Assembly (NCBI GenBank): GCA_964633845.1
Contig: CAZWLA010000001.1
Location: 42,164-106,163 of the forward strand
Direction of reading: 5' to 3'
DNA from: JADHTT01 sp964633845
Lineage (GTDB): Bacteria > Campylobacterota > Campylobacteria > Campylobacterales > Arcobacteraceae
Length of the DNA stretch: 64,000 nucleotides
Shown piece after piece: positions 45,833 through 54,508 of the stretch (positions are counted from its first letter, which is position 1; each line of letters opens with the position of its first letter). Below the pieces are notes generated by a model. It was not told where the DNA came from, ran no database searches, and was given only the letters and a program-made list of their open reading frames with translations. The position numbers were made by a program, and so were the translations under genes.

Positions 45833-46207
45833 ATGATGAGATTACTTTTTATTTTAATTTTTATTACTCTGAATGTATATGCCGTACAATGGCATACTCT
45901 TAATGAAGCACAATCTATACAAAAACAAAATTCAAAAATAATCATGCTTTATATTACAGCATCTCATTGTCCATATTGCAAAAGAATGGATAAAAATGTA
46001 TTTGAAGATAGAAAAATGTCATCATGGCTTGAAAATAGATTTATATCTGTAAAGATTGATATGGATTTTGATGATATACCTATGAATCTAAATCCAAAGA
46101 TGACACCTACATTTTATTTTATATCTAAAGATGAAAAAATAATAAAAACAATACCAGGATCTTGGAAAATAGAAGATTTTAAAGATTTAACAGGAAAAAT
46201 AAAATGA
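45833..46207 (+). CDS. Exported thioredoxin-fold protein (SoxW-like)
   Basis: The 124-residue protein has a signal peptide (about 1-17) and a thioredoxin-like domain with active site CPYC (46-49) preceded by ITASH, and a cis-proline in PKMTPTFYF. The thioredoxin_7/SoxW type keeps Sox or cytochrome-maturation thiols reduced in the periplasm. Its end overlaps the next gene by 4 bases, and it opens the exported sulfur-handling run. The exact partner (SoxY, DsrE-like proteins) is not known. Confidence 0.82.
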   Translation: MMRLLFILIFITLNVYAVQWHTLNEAQSIQKQNSKIIMLYITASHCPYCKRMDKNVFEDRKMSSWLENRFISVKIDMDFDDIPMNLNPKMTPTFYFISKDEKIIKTIPGSWKIEDFKDLTGKIK

Positions 46208-46647
46208 AAATATTAATTAAATTTTTTAGTATTATTACTATACTATCAATAAGTCTATTTGCAGAAACAGAGCTTGTAGAGCCATTACCATCTATAATAG
46301 AACCAAGAAAAATAGTATTATCAATAGGAAGTGGTAAATCAGAAGATATACACCATATTTTAGGAAGTGCAAATAATATTCTTAAATTTTATGGGCCAGA
46401 AAAAGTTGAGATGGTAATAGTGGCATATTATCATGGGATTAAATCAGTAATGCTAGAAAATATGAACATTATAAAAAGAGTGAAAGCACTACAGCTTTAT
46501 GATGTAGAATTTATAGCATGTGGTAATACTATGAGAACAAAAAATATTCAAGAGCATCAATTAATAGATGATATCTCTATTGCTACAGCTGGTCTTGTAG
46601 AGATTATTGAGAGACAAAAAGCTGGATATATCAATATAAATCCATAA
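46204..46647 (+). CDS. Exported DsrE-like protein
   Basis: The 147-residue product has a signal peptide (about 1-20) and a DsrE/F-like alpha/beta fold, with a conserved cysteine (Cys106 in VEFIACGNTM) and C-terminal ERQKAGYININP, characteristic of the family. Cytoplasmic DsrE proteins carry persulfide sulfur; this one is exported, so a periplasmic sulfur carrier is inferred. It overlaps the thioredoxin gene by 4 bases. A second exported DsrE-like gene lies at 47640. Confidence 0.78.
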   Translation: MKILIKFFSIITILSISLFAETELVEPLPSIIEPRKIVLSIGSGKSEDIHHILGSANNILKFYGPEKVEMVIVAYYHGIKSVMLENMNIIKRVKALQLYDVEFIACGNTMRTKNIQEHQLIDDISIATAGLVEIIERQKAGYININP

Positions 46648-46649
46648 TA

Positions 46650-46682
46650 TTTCACATTTAGTTCATAAAGGCATGATAATAT
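46650..46682 (+). promoter_or_regulatory. DUF302-gene promoter with a sox-like direct repeat
   Basis: TTTCACA (46650-46656) and GTTCATA (46661-46667) are spaced by 11 bp, and TAATAT (46677-46682) lies 9 bases further, the same geometry as before soxX. The 20-base core matches the soxX site at 17 positions. A shared regulator is inferred. Confidence 0.55.
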
Positions 46683-46710
46683 TCCCATATAAAAATAAGA
46701 AGGATATAAT

Positions 46711-47637
46711 ATGAAAAATATTATTTTAGCAGTGGTATTTCTTTTAACTGCAACAGTATTAAGTGCAAAAGGTGATCTGCATCTATTTGATGTAGATAAT
46801 AAAGACAAAAAAATAACTACAAAAACAATTGAACAAGCTTTTATAGATGGTGGCTTTACAATTGGTATTAATCAAAATATGAATACTCCATTTAAAAAGC
46901 AATTTGAACAAACAGATTTTCAAGTATTTACACTTATGACTATGTATCATACAAAATTAAGTATAGACCTTGTTAATAAATATGCAGACGCAGGAGTATT
47001 TACACCAATGGGTGTTGGTATCTATCAAAAACTTAATGATAATACATTACATGTATCTGTATTAACTGCTAAAGCACATGAAAAAATATTAGGTATTTCA
47101 AATAGTCCAATACTGCAAGAGATTGAGGCTAAGGTATTAGCAATACTAAAAAAGGCTCTGCCAAACGCAAACTATAAACTAAGTGATAAACCGTTAGGTG
47201 AATCAAGAAAATTATTAACTAAATATGAGCTTGCACTAGAAGAAGATGATGATGCTGATGAAATCATAGAAGAGCTTCAAATGACACTTGAGTCATCATT
47301 TAAGCCAAAAGGGTTTGTAGTTCCAAAGAAATTAACATTTGATATGGATTTAAATCCAGATGATAAAGATGATTCTATATATGAGTATTATATAAATTAT
47401 TCTATCTGTAAGTTAGAGGTTATATATACAGTTGCAAAGACACGACCAGATGCTGCTGCATTTGCTCCATGTACAACAATGGTATATAAAAAAAGAGATG
47501 AAAATAAGATTGTTTTAGGGTTCCCATCTGTATACAATTGGATGAGTAGTGCACTTGTAGATGATAAAGCATCTTTAGATGCTTTAATGAAAGCACAAAA
47601 TGATTTTGAAGGAATACTTCAAGAGGTAACAGAATAG
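46711..47637 (+). CDS. Exported tandem DUF302 protein
   Basis: The 308-residue protein has a signal peptide (about 1-19) and two related DUF302-type halves (about 40-160 and 195-305), each with a segment like TPMGVGIYQK or APCTTMVYKK. They are joined by an acidic linker (EEDDDADEIIEEL). DUF302 proteins are of unknown biochemical role but occur with sulfur-oxidation genes. It has its own promoter with the sox-like repeat and stands between the two DsrE-like genes. Confidence 0.75.
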   Translation: MKNIILAVVFLLTATVLSAKGDLHLFDVDNKDKKITTKTIEQAFIDGGFTIGINQNMNTPFKKQFEQTDFQVFTLMTMYHTKLSIDLVNKYADAGVFTPMGVGIYQKLNDNTLHVSVLTAKAHEKILGISNSPILQEIEAKVLAILKKALPNANYKLSDKPLGESRKLLTKYELALEEDDDADEIIEELQMTLESSFKPKGFVVPKKLTFDMDLNPDDKDDSIYEYYINYSICKLEVIYTVAKTRPDAAAFAPCTTMVYKKRDENKIVLGFPSVYNWMSSALVDDKASLDALMKAQNDFEGILQEVTE

Positions 47638-47639
47638 TT

Positions 47640-48104
47640 ATGAAAAAGATTCTATTATTAATATCAATGGCATTATTTTTAAATGCCCAAGATGGTGTAA
47701 AAAAACTGGCTTTGGATTTAACAACTGGTGATATTAAAAAAATTGAGAGAAAAGTATTATCAGGGACTGTAAAGCATAAAAATTATTATGAAGGTAAGCT
47801 TGAAGAGTTGGAAGTTGCGATTGTTATTCATGGTGCTGCATATAGATTTTTTATAAAGGATCTATCATCTACACCATATAAAGATGAGAAATCACTTATA
47901 GAAGCACAAGTTGATTTGCAAAAAAGACTAAGAGCATTAAGTGAAATATATGAGGTTGAATTTTATGCATGTGCATCTGGATTGAAAAAGCTAAAGATTG
48001 ATCCTAGTAATATAGTTGATTTTGTGACACTATCCCCTACATCAACAATAGTATTGATTGATAAACAAGATGAAGGGTATGCATATATACCTATATCTGA
48101 TTAA
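47640..48104 (+). CDS. Exported DsrE-like protein, second copy
   Basis: The 154-residue protein has a signal peptide (about 1-17), a DsrE-like fold with the equivalent cysteine (Cys111 in VEFYACASG) and the C-terminal DEGYAYIPI motif common in the family. It is diverged from the 46204 copy, so it is not a recent duplicate. It starts 2 bases after the DUF302 stop. A role in periplasmic sulfur transfer is inferred from family and neighbours. Confidence 0.76.
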   Translation: MKKILLLISMALFLNAQDGVKKLALDLTTGDIKKIERKVLSGTVKHKNYYEGKLEELEVAIVIHGAAYRFFIKDLSSTPYKDEKSLIEAQVDLQKRLRALSEIYEVEFYACASGLKKLKIDPSNIVDFVTLSPTSTIVLIDKQDEGYAYIPISD

Positions 48105-48113
48105 GGAACCAAT

Positions 48114-48563
48114 ATGAAGAAATTTTTTTTAAGTATTTTATTTATTAGTACACTGCTAGTAGCTTCAAATACACATAAAGATAAGCTATTAGAAGAAGCA
48201 AAAAAAGAAGCAGGTGAAATAAGTCCAGCTATTTTAAAAAAAATGATTGACAAAGAAGAAGCTGTAGTAATGCTTGATGTTAGAGAGAGTGAGCAGCGAG
48301 CTGAAGGACAAATATATGCTGATGACACATATTCAATTACAAGAGGAAATCTTGAGTTTTATGTAGGAAATAAAATCAAAGATAAAAATATAGTAATTGT
48401 TACATATTGTAGGGGTGGAAGTAGAGGTGCATTAGCTGCACAAACACTTAGACGCTTAGGATATAAAAATGCTACAAATCTTAAAGGGGGATTGAAGGCT
48501 TGGGCAAAGGCTGGTTATCCAATTGAAACAGGCCTTGGTATTATTAATCTAGCAAAAGAATAA
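48114..48563 (+). CDS. Exported single-domain rhodanese
   Basis: Rhodaneses carry sulfane sulfur on a cysteine. The 149-residue protein has a signal peptide (about 1-17), the VVMLDVRESEQ motif and the active-site loop CRGGSRG with Cys99, followed by the LKGGLKAWAKAGYP signature. It is coupled to the DsrE-like gene by a 9-base gap. With the DsrE-like and thioredoxin proteins it suggests a periplasmic persulfide relay. Confidence 0.88.
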   Translation: MKKFFLSILFISTLLVASNTHKDKLLEEAKKEAGEISPAILKKMIDKEEAVVMLDVRESEQRAEGQIYADDTYSITRGNLEFYVGNKIKDKNIVIVTYCRGGSRGALAAQTLRRLGYKNATNLKGGLKAWAKAGYPIETGLGIINLAKE

Positions 48564-48574
48564 GGAATTAAATT

Positions 48575-48838
48575 ATGAATAGATTTATACAAAATTCTAT
48601 AATAGTTGTATCTGCTTTAGTTTTTACTTCGTGTGCAAATATTGAGATGGGATTTGAAGAAGATAGCCCATTTTATTCTGCTCCAAATAAAGAAATAATA
48701 GAGGCTAGAGAGGATAGCCAATTTACTAAAAATGTTATTAATAGAAAACATGATAAACTATCAACAATAAATATTAGAAAAACAAATAATAACGAGGAAA
48801 ATGAAACTACATTTTATTATGAATTTGTAGAGGAGTAA
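48575..48838 (+). CDS. Small predicted lipoprotein of unknown function
   Basis: The 87-residue protein has a lipoprotein signal with lipobox VFTSC (Cys19), followed by an acidic, polar body without recognised domain. AAGGAAT precedes the start. It lies between the rhodanese and dsbD in the same direction and may be a membrane-attached helper for this pathway. It could be overlooked by automated callers because of its size. Confidence 0.65.
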   Translation: MNRFIQNSIIVVSALVFTSCANIEMGFEEDSPFYSAPNKEIIEAREDSQFTKNVINRKHDKLSTINIRKTNNNEENETTFYYEFVEE

Positions 48839-48869
48839 TCTTTAGTTTATATTGTAAAAAGGGATAAAA

Positions 48870-50588
48870 TTGATTTATAAAAGATTGTTAGTCTTATTGG
48901 TATTTTTAAGTTCATTAGTAAATGCCTCAAATAGTTTTTTAATGCCAGATCAGGCTTTTAAAACTTCACTAAATACAACAAAAGATACAATTGTATTTAA
49001 TCTAGAATTAGCAGATTCTATATATATTTATGATGAGCAATTAGTAATTAATATTATACAAAATGATAAAACAACTGATATTACAAAACAATTAAATATA
49101 CCTAAATCTCAAGAATATCATGATACTCAAGTGCACTTTGGAATATTAAATATAAAAGTTCCTAGTATTTTAATTCAACAAATCACAAACAATAATGATG
49201 CTACAGTTGAGTTTAATTTTCAAGGATGTTCAAAAGCTGGTCTTTGTTATCAGCCCATGACAAAAAGCATTGAATTTAAAGGTGAAAAAGTTGCTGTACT
49301 TAAACCAGTCAAGGAAATAAAAAGTGAATCAGGATTAATAGTAGATACATTTAGTAATGGAAGTATATTTTTGGTACTACTTACATTCTTTGGATTTGGA
49401 TTGCTACTGGCACTAACACCTTGTGTATTCCCTATGATACCTATTTTATCTAGTATTATTGTATCTCATTCTACGAAAACTGGTAAAGAGATGGATGCTA
49501 TGCAAGGATTAAAACTTTCATTTGTTTATGTATTAGCTATGTCTGTTGCTTATACAGTAGCTGGTATTATAGCTGGTTTATTTGGAGCAAACTTACAAGC
49601 TGCATTACAAAATCCATATGTACTAGTGTCATTTGCTGCTATGTTTGTAGCACTTGCTTTTTCAATGTTTGGTTATTATGAAATATCTATACCTACAACT
49701 TGGCAAACAAAGCTTGATAAATTATCACATGGTCAAGATGAAAATAAAGGCTATATGTCTGTAGCTGTCATGGGATTCTTATCAGCACTTATTGTTGGAC
49801 CTTGTGTGGCACCACCACTAGCAGGTGCTTTAGTGTATATTGGTCAAACAGGTGATGCACTACTTGGAGGAGCAGCACTATTTGTGATGAGTATGGGTAT
49901 GGGAGCACCATTACTTTTAGTTGGAGCAGGAGCTGGTAAATATATGCCAAAACCTGGAGGATGGATGGATACGGTATCTAAAGTATTTGGTGTAGTGATG
50001 CTAGGTGTTGCTATTTGGATGCTTGAAAGAATTATCCCTATTGGGTTTACATTTATGCTTTGGTCATTACTGTTCTTTGGAGCTGGTATATACTTATTAA
50101 GAGCAGTGCATATGATTATATTTAAGATATTTGCCACTTTATTAATTTTAATTGGTATTATTTTTGGTATTGGAATTGCTACAAAAGCTACAAATATTTT
50201 AAATCCTTTAGAAAATGTGATTGGTGAGAAAGTAGTGCATCTTGAATTTAAAAGAGTAAAAAGTGTAAAAGGGCTAGATGAGATTATTGCAAACTCTACA
50301 CAGCCAATTATGCTTGATTTCTATGCTGATTGGTGTATTAGCTGTAAAGAGATGGAACACGATACATTTAGCAATAAGAAAGTACAAGATAAGTTAAAAG
50401 GTTTTATTTTACTACAAGTTGATACAACAGCAAATAGTGATGAAGATAAAGCATTATTAAAAAAGTTTAATCTATTTGGACCTCCAGGGATTATTTTCTG
50501 GAAAGACAAAAAAGAGTTGAAAAATATTACAACAATTGGATATAAAAGTCCTGAAGAGTTCTTAGAGATAATGGGACAAGAGTTTTAA
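48870..50588 (+). CDS. dsbD: Thiol:disulfide interchange protein DsbD
   Basis: DsbD moves reducing power from cytoplasmic thioredoxin across the membrane to periplasmic thiol proteins. The 572-residue protein starts at TTG, has a signal peptide, an N-terminal domain with Cys120/Cys126 (CSKAGLC), an eight-helix core with the cysteines in LTPCVFPM (about 184) and VGPCVAPP (about 313), and a C-terminal thioredoxin domain with CISC (about 488). The reductant it supplies fits the two SoxW-like proteins beside it. Confidence 0.93.
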   Translation: MIYKRLLVLLVFLSSLVNASNSFLMPDQAFKTSLNTTKDTIVFNLELADSIYIYDEQLVINIIQNDKTTDITKQLNIPKSQEYHDTQVHFGILNIKVPSILIQQITNNNDATVEFNFQGCSKAGLCYQPMTKSIEFKGEKVAVLKPVKEIKSESGLIVDTFSNGSIFLVLLTFFGFGLLLALTPCVFPMIPILSSIIVSHSTKTGKEMDAMQGLKLSFVYVLAMSVAYTVAGIIAGLFGANLQAALQNPYVLVSFAAMFVALAFSMFGYYEISIPTTWQTKLDKLSHGQDENKGYMSVAVMGFLSALIVGPCVAPPLAGALVYIGQTGDALLGGAALFVMSMGMGAPLLLVGAGAGKYMPKPGGWMDTVSKVFGVVMLGVAIWMLERIIPIGFTFMLWSLLFFGAGIYLLRAVHMIIFKIFATLLILIGIIFGIGIATKATNILNPLENVIGEKVVHLEFKRVKSVKGLDEIIANSTQPIMLDFYADWCISCKEMEHDTFSNKKVQDKLKGFILLQVDTTANSDEDKALLKKFNLFGPPGIIFWKDKKELKNITTIGYKSPEEFLEIMGQEF

Positions 50589-50589
50589 T

Positions 50590-50985
50590 ATGTTGAAAAG
50601 TGTTTTAGTTAGTATATTATTTGTATCAACAGTTTTTGCTGGATCTATTAATTGGTCAAAAGACAATTTAGATGATACAATTAGTAGTACAAAAAATAAA
50701 AAGCAGAAAATTATAATGGCATATTTTTGGCAAGAAGGTTGTAATGCTTGTGAATATATGAGTGATAGAGTATTTGCAGAAGATGAGGTATCTGCATTTA
50801 TAAATGAAAATTTTATACCATATAAAACAGATAAATTAACATTTGATTATCCTGTATTTGCTTTTCCTGCTATATATTTTATTGGTGAAGATGAGCAAGA
50901 ATTAGGGGAACCAATAATGGGTGCTAGAAATGCAGATGAGTTTATGTTCATGATTGAAGAGATAAAAGAACAGTTTTCTAAATAG
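50590..50985 (+). CDS. Exported thioredoxin-fold protein, second copy
   Basis: The 131-residue protein has a signal peptide (about 1-17) and a thioredoxin-like fold with CNAC (Cys51, Cys54) and a cis-proline region FAFPAIYF. It starts 1 base after dsbD and probably receives electrons from it. It differs in active site (CNAC against CPYC) from the 45833 protein, so partner specificity may differ. A terminator follows. Confidence 0.8.
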   Translation: MLKSVLVSILFVSTVFAGSINWSKDNLDDTISSTKNKKQKIIMAYFWQEGCNACEYMSDRVFAEDEVSAFINENFIPYKTDKLTFDYPVFAFPAIYFIGEDEQELGEPIMGARNADEFMFMIEEIKEQFSK

Positions 50986-51003
50986 TAATAAAAGCTGTAT
51001 ATT

Positions 51004-51042
51004 AAAGCACTAGAGTCAATTTTGGCACTAGTGCTTTTTTTA
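51004..51042 (+). terminator. Rho-independent terminator after the sulfur-handling cluster
   Basis: The stem AAAGCACTAG/CTAGTGCTTT (10 bp, 14-nt loop) is followed by a T-run. It closes the dsbD unit just before the hrcA promoter. Confidence 0.85.
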
Positions 51043-51056
51043 TTTATTAAACTTAC

Positions 51057-51115
51057 TTGACAAACATACACTCAATTTGGTATAATTTCTGGCAGTTTAA
51101 TAATATGAGTGCTAA
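51057..51115 (+). promoter_or_regulatory. hrcA-grpE-dnaK promoter with a half-degenerate CIRCE operator
   Basis: TTGACA (51057-51062) and TATAAT (51081-51086) are a consensus pair with an 18-bp spacer. Downstream, GAGTGCTAA (51107-51115) is a perfect CIRCE right half; with exactly nine bases between, CTGGCAGTT (51089-51097) matches the left half at only five of nine positions. HrcA would bind here and repress. Confidence 0.75.
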
Positions 51116-51130
51116 AAGGAGGATTGATTT

Positions 51131-51916
51131 ATGACAAAAAAAGATTTTTTACTACAATCAATAATTCAAGCATATATTAGAACAGATGAACCTATAGGCT
51201 CAACTGCTTTAAAAGATATGTATAATATCACTTATTCACCAGCTACAATAAGAGGTTACTTTAAAAAGTTAGGTGATGAGGGATATTTAGCACAAGAGCA
51301 TATTAGTAGTGGTAGAACACCTACTACTGAAGCTTTAAAAGAGTACTGGGAAAGAAAGTTAGATTTTACTTTAGAGTGTATTGATTTTAATCAGCTTGAA
51401 TATCTAGCATCTAAATTAGGACTTACAGTATTTGTTAAACAACAACTAAAAGATAAATTACAACGAGTTTTAAATATTGAAAATCTTTATATGATTTTAG
51501 AATTTGAAAGTTTTGCTATAACTATTAAGTTTAACTCTGCACTTTATAGATTTTTAGATGATATGATTGGTTTAGAGCCAAGTTCTATTATGAAAATTAG
51601 TAAGGAAGTAGGAGCAACACAACTTTATGAAGAGTTAGCAAATACTTTAGCAAATAGTGCATATGAGATTATTAATACAAAACAGTTCTTAAGACTTGCA
51701 GTTGATTACGATATTGATGAAACAATTATTAATAGTTTTTTAAATGGTCAAATACTTGAAAATATATCAGATGGTATATATTTTGAGCAACTTTTACCAT
51801 CAGGTTTCATTGGTATTAATCATAGTACCAAGATAGGTGATACAGATATAAATATGTTTGTAGTTGGTCACCTATCAAAAGATTATGAATATTTTTATAA
51901 AAGGATAGCCGCGTGA
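51131..51916 (+). CDS. hrcA: Heat-inducible transcription repressor HrcA
   Basis: HrcA binds CIRCE and represses heat-shock operons; its folding depends on GroEL. The 261-residue protein has the N-terminal winged helix with YSPATIRGYFKKLGDEGYLAQEHISSGRTPT (key: SPATIR, SGRTPT) and a divergent C-terminal dimerisation region. It is shorter than Bacillus HrcA (about 340), as in Helicobacter and Campylobacter. AGGAGG precedes the ATG. Its stop overlaps the grpE start (GTGA). Confidence 0.9.
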   Translation: MTKKDFLLQSIIQAYIRTDEPIGSTALKDMYNITYSPATIRGYFKKLGDEGYLAQEHISSGRTPTTEALKEYWERKLDFTLECIDFNQLEYLASKLGLTVFVKQQLKDKLQRVLNIENLYMILEFESFAITIKFNSALYRFLDDMIGLEPSSIMKISKEVGATQLYEELANTLANSAYEIINTKQFLRLAVDYDIDETIINSFLNGQILENISDGIYFEQLLPSGFIGINHSTKIGDTDINMFVVGHLSKDYEYFYKRIAA

Positions 51917-52509
51917 GCGAAGAGATAAAAAAAGAAAATGAAGATATTTTAGAAGAGGCAGAAGTTGAAGCAAGTGAAATTGTTGAAGAAACTGCCCAAA
52001 TTGATGAGACAGAGAAATTTGCTAGCTTAGATGAAGAATTTAAAGCAAAAATGGAAGCAAAAGTAGCAGCTGCGGAAGCAAAAGCTACTGAAGCTGAAGA
52101 TAAATTTTTAAGAACTCATGCAGATTTTGAAAATATCAAAAAAAGACTTGAGAGAGAAAAATACTCTGCTATTGATTTTGCCAGTGAAAAGTTTGCAAAA
52201 GATCTATTAGCACCAATTGATGCACTTCAAATGGCATTAATTTCTGCAAATGGAGATTTTGAAGCTGAACAAGTAGTTGATAAATTAAAAGAGGGTATTG
52301 AATTAACTGTAAAAGCATTTAATACAGCATTTGAGAAGCATGATATTACAGAAGTTGAATATGATGTATTTAATCCAGAACATCACAATGCTGTTATGAA
52401 AGTTGATAGTGAAGATGTTGAATCTGGACAGATTGTAATGGTTATGCAAAAGGGTTATACTTTAAAAGATAGACTGTTGCGTGAAGCTATGGTTTCAGTA
52501 GCAAACTAG
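51913..52509 (+). CDS. grpE: Nucleotide exchange factor GrpE
   Basis: GrpE releases ADP from DnaK. The 198-residue protein starts with a GTG, has an acidic, alanine-rich N-terminal half predicted to form the long coiled coil (about 35-110; KFLRTHADFENIKKRLEREK) and a C-terminal beta domain (VMVMQKGYTLKDRLLREAMVSV, key GYTLKDRLLR). It overlaps hrcA by 4 bases and is followed by dnaK after 87 AT-rich bases. Confidence 0.94.
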   Translation: MSEEIKKENEDILEEAEVEASEIVEETAQIDETEKFASLDEEFKAKMEAKVAAAEAKATEAEDKFLRTHADFENIKKRLEREKYSAIDFASEKFAKDLLAPIDALQMALISANGDFEAEQVVDKLKEGIELTVKAFNTAFEKHDITEVEYDVFNPEHHNAVMKVDSEDVESGQIVMVMQKGYTLKDRLLREAMVSVAN

Positions 52510-52596
52510 TTTTGCTATTGACCGAGAAGTCAAAAAACTATAATAAATTTTTAAATAATTAGAAAATAAAAAAATAATAATAAAAAAGGAGTCACC

Positions 52597-54480
52597 ATGG
52601 GTGCAACAATAGGAATAGATTTAGGAACAACAAACAGTTGTGTAGCAGTATATGAAGGTGGAGAAGCTAAGATTATCACAAATAAAGAGGGTAAAAATAC
52701 TACTCCATCAATCGTAGCTTTTACAGATAAAGAAGAGATTTTAGTTGGTGAGTCTGCAAAAAGACAAGCTATTACAAATCCAGAAAAAACAATTTACTCT
52801 ATTAAGAGAATTATGGGTCTAATGATGGATGAAGAGCATGCAAAAGATGCTATTTCAAAAGTTGGATATAAAATTGTAGATAGAAATGGTGCTGCAGCAG
52901 TTGAGATTGCTGGTAAGACATATACTCCACAAGAAATTTCTGCAAAAATTTTAGGAAAGCTAAAAGCAGATGCAGAAGCATATCTTGGGCAAGAAGTAAC
53001 TGATGCAGTTATTACAGTACCAGCTTACTTTAATGATGCTCAAAGAAAAGCAACTCAAGAAGCAGGAACAATTGCTGGTCTTAATGTACTTAGAATTATC
53101 AATGAGCCAACAGCAGCAGCACTTGCATATGGCTTAGATAAAAAAGGTGAAGAGAAAGTTATCGTTTATGATTTAGGTGGTGGTACTTTTGATGTTACTG
53201 TATTAGAGATTGGTGATGGTACATTTGAAGTACTTTCTACTGATGGTAATGCATTCTTAGGTGGAGATGATTTTGATAATGCAATTATTGATTGGTTGGC
53301 AGATGACTTTAAATCAGAGTATGGTATTGATTTAAGAGATGATAAAATGGCACACCAAAGACTTAAAGATGAAGCAGAAAAAGCTAAAAAAGAATTAAGT
53401 GCTACAAATGAAATTGAGATCAATATTCCATTTATCACTGCAGATGCTACAGGACCAAAGCACCTTGTAAAATCTCTTTCTAGAGCTAAATTTGAAGCTA
53501 TGACTGAAGAGTTAGTAGCAGAGACTTTAGAGCATATTAAAACAGCTATGAATGATGCTGGATTAGATAATAATGAGATTGATGAAGTTATTATGGTTGG
53601 TGGATCTACAAGAATTCCTAAAGCACAAGAGGTTGTGAAAGAGTACTTTGGTAAAGGTCTTAACAATTCTGTTAATCCTGATGAAGTAGTTGCTGCTGGT
53701 GCTGCAATTCAAGGTGGAGTTTTAACAGGTGATGTTAAAGATGTACTTTTACTTGATGTAACTCCATTATCTTTAGGTATTGAGACTATGGGTGGTGTTA
53801 TGACTAAACTAATTGAAAAAGGTACAACGATTCCTGTTAAGAAATCACAAGTATTCTCAACTGCAGAAGATAATCAACCTGCTGTATCAATTAATGTTGG
53901 TCAAGGTGAAAGAGAATTTGCTAAAGATAATAAATCATTAGGAAAATTTGATCTTTCAGATATCCCTGCTGCTCCAAGAGGTGTACCTCAAATTGAAGTA
54001 ACATTTGATATTGATGCAAATGGTGTTCTTAATGTATCTGCAAAAGATAAAGGTACAGGAAAAGAAAATACTATTACTATCTCTGGTTCATCTGGATTAT
54101 CTGATGAAGAGATTGAAAAAATGGTACAAGAAGCAGAAGCAAATAAAGAAGCTGATGCTGCTAAAAAAGATTTAGTAGAAGCTAGAAATCAAGCAGAAGC
54201 AATGCTTCACTCAACTAAAAAATCTTTAGAAGAAAATCCTGGTGTTGTTTCAGAAGATGAAGAGAAAGCTATTGTTGATGCAGCAGCCCAACTTGAAGAG
54301 CTATTAAAAGATGAAAATGCTACAAAAGAGCAAATTGATGAATCTGTAAAAAAACTTACAGAGGTTTCTCATAAATTAGCAGAAGCTATGTATAAAAAAG
54401 AGCAAGGTGGAGAGGCTGGGCAAGCTGATCAATCTAAAAAGAAAGACGATGACGATGTTATCGATGCTGAAGTAGAGTAA
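52597..54480 (+). CDS. dnaK: Chaperone DnaK (Hsp70)
   Basis: DnaK is the ATP-driven Hsp70 chaperone. The 627-residue protein has the N-terminal ATPase signature IGIDLGTTNSCVAV, the phosphate loops VYDLGGGTFDVTV and MVGGSTRIPK, a substrate-binding domain and the C-terminal lid ending in DDDDVIDAEVE. AAAAGGAG precedes the ATG. Third gene of hrcA-grpE-dnaK. A short hairpin (54470-54489, stem AAGTAGAG) spans its stop codon. Confidence 0.97.
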   Translation: MGATIGIDLGTTNSCVAVYEGGEAKIITNKEGKNTTPSIVAFTDKEEILVGESAKRQAITNPEKTIYSIKRIMGLMMDEEHAKDAISKVGYKIVDRNGAAAVEIAGKTYTPQEISAKILGKLKADAEAYLGQEVTDAVITVPAYFNDAQRKATQEAGTIAGLNVLRIINEPTAAALAYGLDKKGEEKVIVYDLGGGTFDVTVLEIGDGTFEVLSTDGNAFLGGDDFDNAIIDWLADDFKSEYGIDLRDDKMAHQRLKDEAEKAKKELSATNEIEINIPFITADATGPKHLVKSLSRAKFEAMTEELVAETLEHIKTAMNDAGLDNNEIDEVIMVGGSTRIPKAQEVVKEYFGKGLNNSVNPDEVVAAGAAIQGGVLTGDVKDVLLLDVTPLSLGIETMGGVMTKLIEKGTTIPVKKSQVFSTAEDNQPAVSINVGQGEREFAKDNKSLGKFDLSDIPAAPRGVPQIEVTFDIDANGVLNVSAKDKGTGKENTITISGSSGLSDEEIEKMVQEAEANKEADAAKKDLVEARNQAEAMLHSTKKSLEENPGVVSEDEEKAIVDAAAQLEELLKDENATKEQIDESVKKLTEVSHKLAEAMYKKEQGGEAGQADQSKKKDDDDVIDAEVE

Positions 54481-54508
54481 TCTCTACTTTGGTATATTAG
54501 GATTAAAA

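Noticed and set aside
45833..50985. Sulfur-handling cluster as a horizontally acquired island
   Set aside because: Base composition and start-codon use look like the neighbours, and no integrase, tRNA or insertion sequence borders it.
51927..52120. Low-complexity acidic/alanine-rich stretch as a repeat element
   Set aside because: It is the normal coiled-coil N-terminal half of GrpE.
53166..53666. Long antisense reading frame (166 codons) inside dnaK
   Set aside because: It is a shadow of the strongly conserved dnaK coding frame, with no ribosome binding site and no recognisable domain.
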